Part shown: positions 9,588 through 17,250 of the stretch, piece by piece
Layout of the letters: the number at the start of each line of letters is the position of its first letter
Numbering within the stretch: position 1 is the stretch's first letter
The notes under the pieces: model-generated
The model's input: the letters and a program-made list of their open reading frames with translations, nothing else
The model's database searches: none
Told to the model about the DNA's origin: nothing
Source: Listeria costaricensis
Lineage (GTDB): Bacteria > Bacillota > Bacilli > Lactobacillales > Listeriaceae
Reading direction: 5' to 3'
Assembly: GCF_900183385.1 (NCBI RefSeq)
Contig: NZ_FXUT01000004.1
Location: 124,001 to 188,000, forward strand
Length of the DNA: 64,000 nucleotides
Translations under genes and position numbers: made by a program

Positions 9588-10424
9588 ATGCAAATAGTGG
9601 ATGTGTCTGATTGGCAAGAAGTCGATATTTGGACGACAGGGAAGCGAGTGAAAACTTGGCTTGAGAAGGATAGAACGCGTTATCTTTTTAAAATTCCTAA
9701 AACTTCGGGTGAAATCACAGCAGAAATGGCGGCTTACTTGATCGGAACAAACTGCTATAAGCTGCACCTTCCTGAAACATACATTGCTATAAAAAACGAA
9801 CAATATGGTACACTATCGAAAAACTTTGTTAACAAAAATGCCAATGTTGAATTTATAGAGGCAGGAGACTACTTTTTCCAGAAGGATCCCTCATTTGATC
9901 CGACAGATTTGTCGAAATATCAAATAAAAACAGCCATTGAATTTATGGAGGACATGTGTTTAAAACGTCCTTTTTACGAAATGCTGTTATTTGATTATCT
10001 GATTGCTAATCAAGATCGTCATGCGGAAAACTGGGGTATTTTGATCAACAATAGGAACCAAAAGTATTTGGCACCAATTTATGACAATGGCTCTTCGTTA
10101 TTTAATGGCTTATCTGAATAGGATATAACAGCGTATTTGACTGATGAGAGGCGGTTTCAGGCCTATACAAATCGTGCCAAATCATTATTTACGATAGACG
10201 GTCAAAAGAAGAAAGTAAAATATATAGAATTATTGAGATATCTGCAAAAAGAAGATGGCAAATGTTTTCAACAAGCACTGGGCACTTTTGAAAATACTAC
10301 TTACGAAGGTATAAATCAGCTTCTTAAAAAAATAGATGGCAGCTTTCTATCGAAAGATCGTCGACATCTTATTGCAAAACTAATTTGCTATCGGTATTCC
10401 ATATTAAATAGAATGGAGGGATGA
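9588..10424 (+). pseudogene. HipA-like Ser/Thr kinase, interrupted by an in-frame TAG
   Basis: The gene would encode 278 residues, but codon 178 (10119-10121) is TAG; the same frame continues without other change to TGA at 10422-10424. The upstream part has HipA kinase features: FKIPKT near residue 30 (ATP site), the catalytic loop LIANQDRHAENWG and a metal-binding IYDNGSSL. The stop falls right after GLSE; the downstream half (YLTDERRFQAYTNRAKSLF) looks like the normal C-terminal helices. It is either a recent nonsense mutation, read through, or a split protein. The next gene overlaps by 4 bases. Confidence 0.75.
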
Positions 10425-11158
10425 TCATGCAAAGCCAATTGTGCTTATTATGGCAGAACTGTCAAACAAGACAATGGTATCATGTGGGAACATTGTTTCA
10501 ACAAACGAGTGGATCGTATATTTTTAGATATGAAACTTCAAAAAAACATCGTGGGCTAAATGAGGCCTTGCAAAATGGTTATAAAGTGCATCCGTCCTTC
10601 CCGGATATTGATAAGGTTTATACGTCCGAAAATTTATTTAGTGCATTTTCAAGACGGATTCCAGATCGTCGGCGTCCAGATTATCAGCTTCTTTTCAAAA
10701 ATTTGGGCATCACAGAAAAAAGCTCTACTTATGAAGTGTTAAAAGTAACAGGTGGAAGTTTAAATTCAGACGCCTATGAATTTGTTCAGCCAATTAAAAT
10801 GGAAGGGCAGCATTTTGAATTAGCTTTCTATTTGAGGGGTTGGAGACATTACAATGATCAAAATGAAAAGATTCTTCAAACGGATTGTCTAACCTTTCAA
10901 AGAGATACAGCCAACAAACACGATATGTATGCAGTTCAGGTATACAAAAATAAAGAAAAGATCATTGGATACGTGCCAGCGTTCTATTCTCAGTTCATGT
11001 CGAAAGTTTTAGAGGAGAATGGCACATATAAAATGACAGATATCAAGTTTGATTCTAAAGCATTTTCTCACTATAAACTTAAGATTTCGCTTGAAGGTGA
11101 GTTGGGGCAAAAAGAATGGTTACAAAATAAAGATGATCTATTAGTTATGCAAGTTTAG
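10421..11158 (+). CDS. HipA N-subdomain / HIRAN domain protein
   Basis: A 245-residue protein whose start overlaps the kinase stop (ATGA). The first 130 residues resemble the N-terminal subdomain of HipA: VGTL, SYIFRYE, HPSFPDIDKVYTSENLFSAF, RRPDY, VTGGSLNSDAYEFV. Residues about 145-215 look like a HIRAN domain: LRGWRHYNDQ, FQRDTANKHDMYAVQVY, KIIGYVPAFYSQ. In HipBST-type systems the HipA N-part (HipS) is a separate protein that antagonises the kinase; here it is fused to HIRAN, a DNA-associated module. Its role as antitoxin or partner is inferred. A terminator follows. Confidence 0.7.
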   Translation: MIMQSQLCLLWQNCQTRQWYHVGTLFQQTSGSYIFRYETSKKHRGLNEALQNGYKVHPSFPDIDKVYTSENLFSAFSRRIPDRRRPDYQLLFKNLGITEKSSTYEVLKVTGGSLNSDAYEFVQPIKMEGQHFELAFYLRGWRHYNDQNEKILQTDCLTFQRDTANKHDMYAVQVYKNKEKIIGYVPAFYSQFMSKVLEENGTYKMTDIKFDSKAFSHYKLKISLEGELGQKEWLQNKDDLLVMQV

Positions 11159-11190
11159 CTATACTTCCATAATGGTGGTATAGTTTTTTT
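11159..11190 (+). terminator. Rho-independent terminator after the hip pair
   Basis: A 12-bp stem with one mismatch (11159-11170 with 11172-11183) is followed by seven Ts, directly after the stop codon. Confidence 0.85.
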
Positions 11191-11218
11191 ATGATATTTT
11201 ATAAAAGGAGAAGATTCA

Positions 11219-11935
11219 ATGAACCCGGAACAATTCAAACAAGCCCTGGCAGAAAAGGGAATCGAGCTGAACAACACGCAAATGGCCCAGTTTGACCACT
11301 ACTATCAGCTGCTTGTGGAATGGAATCAAAAAATGAATTTAACAGCCATTACGGAAAAGCAGGAAGTCTATTTGAAGCATTTCTATGATTCTGTCAGTGC
11401 GGCCTTTTTCATGGATTTCACCAAAGTGGAAACCATCTGTGATGTGGGATCGGGGGCAGGTTTTCCTAGCATTCCGCTCAAAATTTGCTTCCCGCATTTA
11501 AAAATCAGTATTGTCGATTCGCTCAATAAACGCATTACTTTTTTGCATACGCTGGCGGAAAAATTAGGCCTCGAACAGACAGCTTTTTACCACGATCGCG
11601 CCGAGAATTTTGGTCAAAATAAGCAGCATCGGGCAAGCTTCGATCTTGTCACAGCGCGTGCGGTGGCTCGGATGAGTGTATTGTCGGAACTGTGCATGCC
11701 GCTGGTCAAAAAAGACGGGATTTTCCTAGTCATGAAAGCCGCACAGGCGGAGGAAGAGCTACAAGTCGCGCAAAAAGCGATCACACTTTTAGGCGGAAAA
11801 TTAGAAGAAAAATTTGCGTTTCAACTGCCGCTTGAAGGAAGCGACCGCTACATCTATACGATTCGCAAAACAAAGGAAACACCGAATAAATATCCGCGCA
11901 AAGCAGGAACGCCCAATAAACAACCGATTGAATAA
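11219..11935 (+). CDS. rsmG: 16S rRNA (guanine-N7)-methyltransferase
   Basis: A 238-residue SAM-dependent enzyme that methylates G527 of 16S rRNA. The SAM motif [16 protein letters not shown] lies near residue 80, after the family N-terminus ([23 protein letters not shown]). AAAGGAGAAG precedes ATG 11219. It keeps the mnmG-rsmG-noc order usual near oriC, except for the inserted hip pair. The last 20 residues are a basic Pro/Lys-rich tail ([14 protein letters not shown]) that looks lineage specific. Confidence 0.96.
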   Translation: MNPEQFKQALAEKGIELNNTQMAQFDHYYQLLVEWNQKMNLTAITEKQEVYLKHFYDSVSAAFFMDFTKVETICDVGSGAGFPSIPLKICFPHLKISIVDSLNKRITFLHTLAEKLGLEQTAFYHDRAENFGQNKQHRASFDLVTARAVARMSVLSELCMPLVKKDGIFLVMKAAQAEEELQVAQKAITLLGGKLEEKFAFQLPLEGSDRYIYTIRKTKETPNKYPRKAGTPNKQPIE

Positions 11936-12054
11936 TGTTTTTCTTGGCAAATTCTGCTAAAATAAAAGGTAGTATCGCAAAATGCAGGCTTCTGCCCATC
12001 CAGAATGCAGAAGATGTACCGCGAACGTAAGAACTCTGGAGAGGGAGGACCTTC

Positions 12055-12915
12055 ATGGCTTTTTCACTATTTGGAAAGAAAGATAAAAATAAAGAAACAG
12101 AACTGAATCTCGAAGACGTGAAGCAACAAGTGGAAGAGTTACCGCTTGATCAAATTTTGCCCAATCAATTCCAACCGCGCTCCATTTTCAATCAGGAAAA
12201 AATCGAGGAGCTGGCTGAAACAATTAAGGTTCATGGCGTGATTCAGCCTATCGTTGTCCGAGAAATCGAACCGACTGGCTATGAAATTATTGCGGGCGAG
12301 CGTCGCTATCGTGCGGCGGTGCACCTTCAAATGGAAAAAATCCCGGCGATCATTCAAAATTTTGATGATGATGAAACTGCGGCCATCGCCTTGATCGAAA
12401 ATTTGCAACGCGAACAGCTGACGCCAATCGAAGAAGCCAAAGCGTATCAAAGTCTACTCAGTATGCGCGATGTCACACAGGAAGCCTTGGCCAAACAAGT
12501 CGGTAAAAGTCAATCGGCTGTTGCCAATAAATTGCGGTTACTCAGACTTCCGGTAGCAGCGCAGGAAGCCGTCCTTGAAAAAACAATTTCCGAACGTCAC
12601 GCGCGTTCACTTTTAGCACTCGAAACAGAAAAAGAACAGCTTGCCGTTTTAAAAGAAGTGGTGGACAACCATTGGAATGTGAAGCAAACAGAAGAGCATA
12701 TTCGCGAAATTCTAACAGCGGAAACGGTGGAAGAAGCACCACAAAAAGCGAAAAAGCCGAAGAAAATCGCGATTAGTAAGGATGTTCGGATTGCTGTCAA
12801 TACGATCAAACAATCCGTCTCGATGATCAAAGACAGCGGCATGGATTTAGACGTACAGGAAGAAGAAGAGGAAGACTACTTCAAGATCACCATCCAGATT
12901 CCAAAAAAGAAATAA
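12055..12915 (+). CDS. noc: Nucleoid occlusion protein, ParB/Spo0J paralogue
   Basis: A 286-residue CTP-dependent DNA clamp that blocks division over the nucleoid. The N-terminus [13 protein letters not shown] looks like the amphipathic membrane-targeting helix of Noc. The CTP-binding motif GERRYRAA and [14 protein letters not shown] follow (about residues 80-130), then a HTH ([20 protein letters not shown]) and a C-terminal dimer domain. It is distinct from the second ParB gene at 16072. Near-match Noc sites are at 4557 and 42647. GAGGGAGG precedes ATG 12055. Confidence 0.93.
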   Translation: MAFSLFGKKDKNKETELNLEDVKQQVEELPLDQILPNQFQPRSIFNQEKIEELAETIKVHGVIQPIVVREIEPTGYEIIAGERRYRAAVHLQMEKIPAIIQNFDDDETAAIALIENLQREQLTPIEEAKAYQSLLSMRDVTQEALAKQVGKSQSAVANKLRLLRLPVAAQEAVLEKTISERHARSLLALETEKEQLAVLKEVVDNHWNVKQTEEHIREILTAETVEEAPQKAKKPKKIAISKDVRIAVNTIKQSVSMIKDSGMDLDVQEEEEEDYFKITIQIPKKK

Positions 12916-12931
12916 AGGGGTCAACTACTAG

Positions 12932-13243
12932 ATGAAATTTTTAAAAATATTATGGCAGATATTGGGCATTTTATGTTCTCTGCTGGTTTTACCATTATTT
13001 GTATCGGCCATTACAGGCGGCATCATGCAGCTTGAACCATCACTTTTTGTGTACTTTTTCATGTACCCAATATTGACGAGTGCCCAAGTAGCGCAGGATT
13101 CCGGCAGCTTGATGGGGATTCTCAATATGGCGATGGGCTATGCGGCCTATCTGATTACTGCTATTTATATGGTTTATGCTTTCCGTAGGGTCAAAGGCTG
13201 GTATAAAAAAGCGAAGCAATTTGATGCAGAACACAAACACTGA
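12932..13243 (+). CDS. Small membrane protein
   Basis: A 103-residue protein with about three hydrophobic segments (residues 5-30, 36-55, 65-85) and a basic C-terminal tail (RRVKGWYKKAKQFDAEHKH), so the C-terminus is probably cytosolic. It starts 16 bases after noc with AAAGGGG as ribosome site and is probably co-transcribed with it. I do not recognise a family and assign no function. Confidence 0.7.
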   Translation: MKFLKILWQILGILCSLLVLPLFVSAITGGIMQLEPSLFVYFFMYPILTSAQVAQDSGSLMGILNMAMGYAAYLITAIYMVYAFRRVKGWYKKAKQFDAEHKH

Positions 13244-13272
13244 ATCGAAATAAATTCCGGTTCAGTGTTTTT
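13235..13272 (+). terminator. Rho-independent terminator
   Basis: Stem AAACACTGAA (13235-13244) pairs with TTCAGTGTTT (13261-13270) and is followed by more Ts. It overlaps the end of the small membrane protein gene and ends the noc unit. Confidence 0.85.
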
Positions 13273-13421
13273 CTTTGCCTGAATGCAGGTTGAAGAGGGG
13301 ATTTAAGGGTATATTAAGAGTGAAATTGCACATTTTGCTAGTTACGGGGTGCAATTTGGCTGTAAAAAAAGTAAAATAAAGAGGTAAACATAAGCGAAGG
13401 AGGTAGCGGGGGCGTTTAGGA

Positions 13422-14171
13422 GTGCTATCCGCGAAAGATATGGCTAAAATTATTTTTGTGAAAGATGAGAAGGATACGTTGCAGGCTTATGATTTCATTC
13501 ATGATCTGATCATTAATGAACCGCTTATGGCAACAATGTTGATGCAAGGGCTTTTTCAGCTCGAGAAGGCAGAAACACGGAAATTAAGTACAGGTAAACA
13601 GATCACGCCGGACATTCATCTTCTGATCGGTAAGAGTCAGGCGTATTCCCTTGAAACTGTGCGTATTGAAGCATCCGCCGACCGTCCGATCCATGAAATG
13701 AAGATTCATTTTAAAGATAAAAACTGTCGATTGATTTTCTTTACAGCTTTTTCAAAAACAGAGACTTATTATTGCTTTGTGAAAGGCTATTTTAAAGATA
13801 AAAATCCCTTTACAGATAAAATGGGGACGTATCGCGAGGAGGCCAAGCGTGTCTTTTTGCGCCAAATCGATTCTTCGCTTCAAGTGGCCGATCAGGAACA
13901 CAGCTTTGAGTCTTTAAAAGAGCTGGCTTGGAAAAATGAAGGCATCGTGCATTACTTGGACAGCTTTTCCGCTAGCTTGGGACAGCATATTTTTGAAAAA
14001 CGGATGGCACATAAATGGTCTCAAATGGATTTGGCATTGAAATCTGACTTGGCACCAGTGATTATCGCCCGTATCGAAGCAGGAGATCCAGATTTAACGC
14101 TTCGCATGTATCAAAAAGCAGGTTCGACGCTAGGAATAAGAAACGTATTTTTGAAAGATAACGAACGATAA
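13422..14171 (+). CDS. Unknown protein with C-terminal XRE-type helix-turn-helix
   Basis: A protein of about 249 residues. The last 55 residues (KRMAHKWSQMDLALKSDLAPVIIARIEAGDPDLTLRMYQKAGSTLGI) have the five-helix pattern of Cro/C1 domains; the segment is quoted here only to about its start and end for orientation. The first 190 residues are strand-rich and not recognised. The start is uncertain: GTG 13422 is used, but ATG 13440 is possible. It lies between noc and soj, with no visible partner. A terminator shared with the convergent SDR gene follows. Confidence 0.65.
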   Translation: MLSAKDMAKIIFVKDEKDTLQAYDFIHDLIINEPLMATMLMQGLFQLEKAETRKLSTGKQITPDIHLLIGKSQAYSLETVRIEASADRPIHEMKIHFKDKNCRLIFFTAFSKTETYYCFVKGYFKDKNPFTDKMGTYREEAKRVFLRQIDSSLQVADQEHSFESLKELAWKNEGIVHYLDSFSASLGQHIFEKRMAHKWSQMDLALKSDLAPVIIARIEAGDPDLTLRMYQKAGSTLGIRNVFLKDNER

Positions 14172-14205
14172 AAAAACAGCCGCTTTCTTTTATTGGAAGG
14201 CGGCT
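14171..14205 (-). terminator. Terminator for the SDR gene, between convergent genes
   Basis: AGCCGCTTTC (14178-14187) pairs with GAAGGCGGCT (14196-14205). On the minus strand the stem is followed by seven Ts, so it serves the SDR gene; on the plus strand the tail is poor. Confidence 0.8.
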
Positions 14206-14240
14206 TAATTGTAGATAAAGGACAAATATACATATCCTTC

Positions 14241-15035
14241 TCAATTATCGAATTCGATTCCTTTATTTTTTAACCACTCGTCAAAATCGTTTGCAATGAT
14301 TTTCTCACCTGTCATCCCTTTTGAATCTGAGGATGCTAAAAATAAAATCGCTTTATTCATGACAGTTGGTTGTAAAATCTCCATATTGTTCTTTTGGAAA
14401 AACTCTTTAACTCCCGTGCCAGCCATGCCAGTATCAGTAAATCCGCCTGGACAAATCACATTCACCATGATCCCTAAGTCACGAAGTTCTTCGGCCATAA
14501 TTTTAGCCATGGCTTCTGCACCAGCTTTAGAAGGACCATAGGGGAGTTGGCCTTTTCTTGTCATGGTATTAGTGCTTGTTGATACATAAATGAGACTACC
14601 GCGTCCGTTTTTAACCATGAGAGGAACAAATTTACTGGAAACAATAAAATAACCAATGAAATTTGTTTCTACAATGGCTTTTACAGAAGCTATAGGAATA
14701 TCATAAAAATGATGATTTGACTCCAAATTTTCCATTCCTGGCGCATTGCTACCAATGCCTGCATTATTAATCAGCATATCCAAATGATCAAAATGTTTCT
14801 CAAACCAGGCTACTGCTTCTGTTACAGATTTTTCATCACTAACATCAATTGGAACGGCGTAAACATCTAAGCCTTCCGAAGACAATTGTTTGTAGGCCTT
14901 ATCCAACTTGGCTTCATTTCTGGCACTAATAATGACGGTGGCTCCGTGAGATAACAATTTTCTTGCCATTTCATAGCCCATACCGCTTGAGCCGCCAGTA
15001 ATCAGTACTGTATATCCTTTTAAGTTTATGCTCAC
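14241..15035 (-). CDS. Short-chain dehydrogenase/reductase
   Basis: An NAD(P)-dependent oxidoreductase of about 264 residues. It has TGGSSGMGYEMA (cofactor glycine motif, near residue 15), NNAGIG and a Ser/Tyr/Lys site with YGPSKAGAEAM. GTG at 15035 is chosen: AAAAGGGGC precedes it, and the upstream ATG at 15071 sits directly behind a TATAAT on the minus strand that looks like the promoter -10. The substrate is unknown. It is the only minus-strand gene between mnmE and the LicR regulator, and sits between noc and soj, which are usually closer. Confidence 0.88.
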   Translation of the reverse strand: MSINLKGYTVLITGGSSGMGYEMARKLLSHGATVIISARNEAKLDKAYKQLSSEGLDVYAVPIDVSDEKSVTEAVAWFEKHFDHLDMLINNAGIGSNAPGMENLESNHHFYDIPIASVKAIVETNFIGYFIVSSKFVPLMVKNGRGSLIYVSTSTNTMTRKGQLPYGPSKAGAEAMAKIMAEELRDLGIMVNVICPGGFTDTGMAGTGVKEFFQKNNMEILQPTVMNKAILFLASSDSKGMTGEKIIANDFDEWLKNKGIEFDN

Positions 15036-15168
15036 TTCAGTATGCCCCTTTTTCGATAATTTGATAAACATATTATATCATAAGTATTATAGAAAGCATT
15101 TTTCTAAGCCTTTTTAACTACAGTTCTAAACCAATTTTTCAGCTGACCACATAACTGAATTTTCCGTC

Positions 15169-15203
15169 AAAAAGGAATGTTTCACGTGAAACATTCCTTT
15201 TTT
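15169..15203. terminator. Terminator-like hairpin built around a perfect parS
   Basis: A 17-bp perfect inverted repeat (AAAAAGGAATGTTTCAC at 15169-15185 with its complement at 15186-15202) ends in a T run on either strand. Its centre is parS. No gene ends immediately upstream on the + strand, so it may work only as a DNA site, or it may stop antisense or upstream transcription before soj. Confidence 0.6.
15178..15193. other. parS site upstream of soj
   Basis: TGTTTCACGTGAAACA is a perfect match to the Bacillus-type parS consensus recognised by Spo0J/ParB. It lies 125 bases upstream of soj. Confidence 0.93.
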
Positions 15204-15317
15204 ATAAAACCTGTCATAAATATTTACTTTTTTAGGGACGAAATCAAAAAGTTTTGGTAGAATAGAAAATAAAAGAACTGTTCATTCAGGATCTAAGATA
15301 AGGGTTGGTGAAAAAGA

Positions 15318-16079
15318 TTGAGCAAAGTGATTGCACTTGCAAACCAAAAAGGCGGAGTTGGAAAGACCACTTCATCAGTAAACTTGAGTGCTAGCCTAGC
15401 TTTTCTAGGCAAAAAAGTGCTACTTGTTGATATTGATCCACAAGGAAATGCATCAAGTGGGGTAGGTATCAATAAGGGCGAAATCGAACATTGCGTTTAT
15501 GATGTACTGGTTGACGATGTGCCATTAAAGGATGTGCGCCAGCCAACAGATTTGGATAATCTTGATGTCATCCCTGCAACGATTCAACTAGCAGGAGCGG
15601 AAGTAGAACTGGTTCCAGCTATTTCACGGGAACTACGTTTGAAAAAAGCGCTTGATACATTAAAAGATGAATATGATTATATTATTATTGACTGTCCGCC
15701 GTCACTAGGACTGTTAACGTTGAATGCTTTAACAGCCTCTGATTCTGTCCTAATCCCCGTACAGTGTGAATACTATGCACTGGAAGGATTAAGTCAGCTT
15801 CTTAATACGATTCGGATTGCCCAGAAGCATTTGAACGATGATTTAAAAATTGAAGGTGTTCTTTTGACCATGCTTGACGCCCGTACCAATTTGGGACTTC
15901 AAGTAATTGAAGAAGTGAAAAAATACTTCCAGAATAAAGTATTTGAGACGATTATTCCGCGGAATGTTCGGCTGAGTGAAGCGCCCAGCCATGGTAAACC
16001 AATTTTGCTATATGATGCAAAATCCAAAGGTGCGGAAGTTTATTTAGAGCTTGCAAAGGAAGTGATCGCACATGGCTAA
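15318..16079 (+). CDS. soj: Chromosome partitioning ATPase ParA/Soj
   Basis: A 253-residue Walker-type ATPase that acts with Spo0J in chromosome segregation and, in Bacillus, controls DnaA. The deviant Walker [11 protein letters not shown] is at residues 11-20; [11 protein letters not shown] and the Walker [17 protein letters not shown] follow. The TTG start has GGTTGGTGA as a weak ribosome site and the family N-terminus [13 protein letters not shown]. It overlaps spo0J by 8 bases. Confidence 0.96.
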   Translation: MSKVIALANQKGGVGKTTSSVNLSASLAFLGKKVLLVDIDPQGNASSGVGINKGEIEHCVYDVLVDDVPLKDVRQPTDLDNLDVIPATIQLAGAEVELVPAISRELRLKKALDTLKDEYDYIIIDCPPSLGLLTLNALTASDSVLIPVQCEYYALEGLSQLLNTIRIAQKHLNDDLKIEGVLLTMLDARTNLGLQVIEEVKKYFQNKVFETIIPRNVRLSEAPSHGKPILLYDAKSKGAEVYLELAKEVIAHG

Positions 16080-16923
16080 AGGACTTGGAAAGGGTATCAA
16101 TGCGCTTTTTGGCACAGTGGATACCAATGAAGAGACGGTTACAAGTGTTCCGTTAAAAGAAATCAAACCTAACCCGTACCAGCCGCGGAAAATTTTTGAT
16201 AAAGCGGCGATTCGTGAATTACGTGATTCTATCAAAATTCATGGTGTGCTGCAACCGATCATTTTACGCAAAAAAGATGATGGCTATGAAATCGTAGTAG
16301 GTGAGCGGCGTTTCCGAGCAGCTAAAGAAGCCAAGTTGACAGATATTCCGGCGGTTGTTCGTGAACTTGACGATCAGGAAATGATGGAGCTTTCAGTGAT
16401 TGAAAACTTGCAGCGGGAGGATCTATCGCCGCTTGAAGAAGCTGAATCCTATGAATTTCTTATGAAAAATCTTAAGTTGACGCAGGCAAAATTGGCTGAA
16501 CGTGTTGGTAAGAGCCGTCCTTATATTGCCAATTTTGTGCGGTTGCTGACTTTACCGGAAGAGGTTCAAGTGATGTTGCGTGATGGTTCCCTATCAATGG
16601 GACATGGGCGTGCGCTGCTTGGTTTGAAATTAAAGAAAAACATTGTTCCTCTCGCTAAAAAGACAGTGGCGGAAGGTTTGACAGTGCGCCAACTCGAAAA
16701 AATTGTGACACATGCAAACGAAAATGTTTCACGTGAAACAATCAAACCGAAAAAAGTGCCTGTATATATTCGCGAAAGTGAATCACAATTGCGCAACAAA
16801 TTTGGTACGGCTGTCAATATCAAACGTCGAGATAAGAAGGGGCGTATTGAGATCGAATTCTTATCAGATGATGATCTAGATCGGATCCTGGAAATCTTAG
16901 ATGTGAAATTTGACGACGAATAA
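16072..16923 (+). CDS. spo0J: Chromosome partitioning protein ParB/Spo0J
   Basis: A 283-residue parS-binding CTPase clamp. The N-terminus [13 protein letters not shown] is typical. The CTP-binding motif [11 protein letters not shown] and [14 protein letters not shown] are followed by the HTH ([20 protein letters not shown]) and a C-terminal dimer domain. A perfect parS is embedded in its own coding sequence at 16725-16740, as in B. subtilis. It is the second ParB paralogue of the window besides noc. Confidence 0.96.
   Translation: MAKGLGKGINALFGTVDTNEETVTSVPLKEIKPNPYQPRKIFDKAAIRELRDSIKIHGVLQPIILRKKDDGYEIVVGERRFRAAKEAKLTDIPAVVRELDDQEMMELSVIENLQREDLSPLEEAESYEFLMKNLKLTQAKLAERVGKSRPYIANFVRLLTLPEEVQVMLRDGSLSMGHGRALLGLKLKKNIVPLAKKTVAEGLTVRQLEKIVTHANENVSRETIKPKKVPVYIRESESQLRNKFGTAVNIKRRDKKGRIEIEFLSDDDLDRILEILDVKFDDE
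16725..16740. other. parS site inside spo0J
   Basis: A perfect TGTTTCACGTGAAACA encodes NVSRET in frame. Position within spo0J matches the Bacillus arrangement. Confidence 0.93.
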
Positions 16924-16948
16924 GCTTTGAGAGTAAGGGGGAGGCTGG

Positions 16949-17152
16949 ATGGAAAAACCAGTTTTTGGATTAAATGATGTTGTGGAGATGAAAAAACCGC
17001 ATCCTTGCGGGGCCAATCAGTTTCGCATCATTCGCATGGGGATGGACATCCGGATTAAATGCGAAGGTTGCGGACATAGTGTCATGATCCCCAGACGTGA
17101 TTTTGAACGAAAAATGAAACGAATCCTTGTAAAGGCTGAGCCGGAGAATTAA
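16949..17152 (+). CDS. DUF951 family small protein
   Basis: A 67-residue protein with HPCGANQFRI and CEGCGHSVMIPR, giving a C-x(n)-CxxC pattern that could bind zinc, and RRDFERKMKRI near the end. It matches DUF951 (PF06107), which commonly follows spo0J and precedes ychF in Firmicutes. Here ychF is about 14 kb away, separated by the sugar-uptake region. GGGGGAGG precedes ATG 16949. The function is unknown. Confidence 0.9.
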   Translation: MEKPVFGLNDVVEMKKPHPCGANQFRIIRMGMDIRIKCEGCGHSVMIPRRDFERKMKRILVKAEPEN

Positions 17153-17250
17153 GTTTCTCCGGTTTTTATTTTTGTGGGAAGCCTATCCAAGAAAATTTGG
17201 AAATGCTACAATGAACTTGAGAAAATCGAAATGGGAAGGGATCAGGCGGA

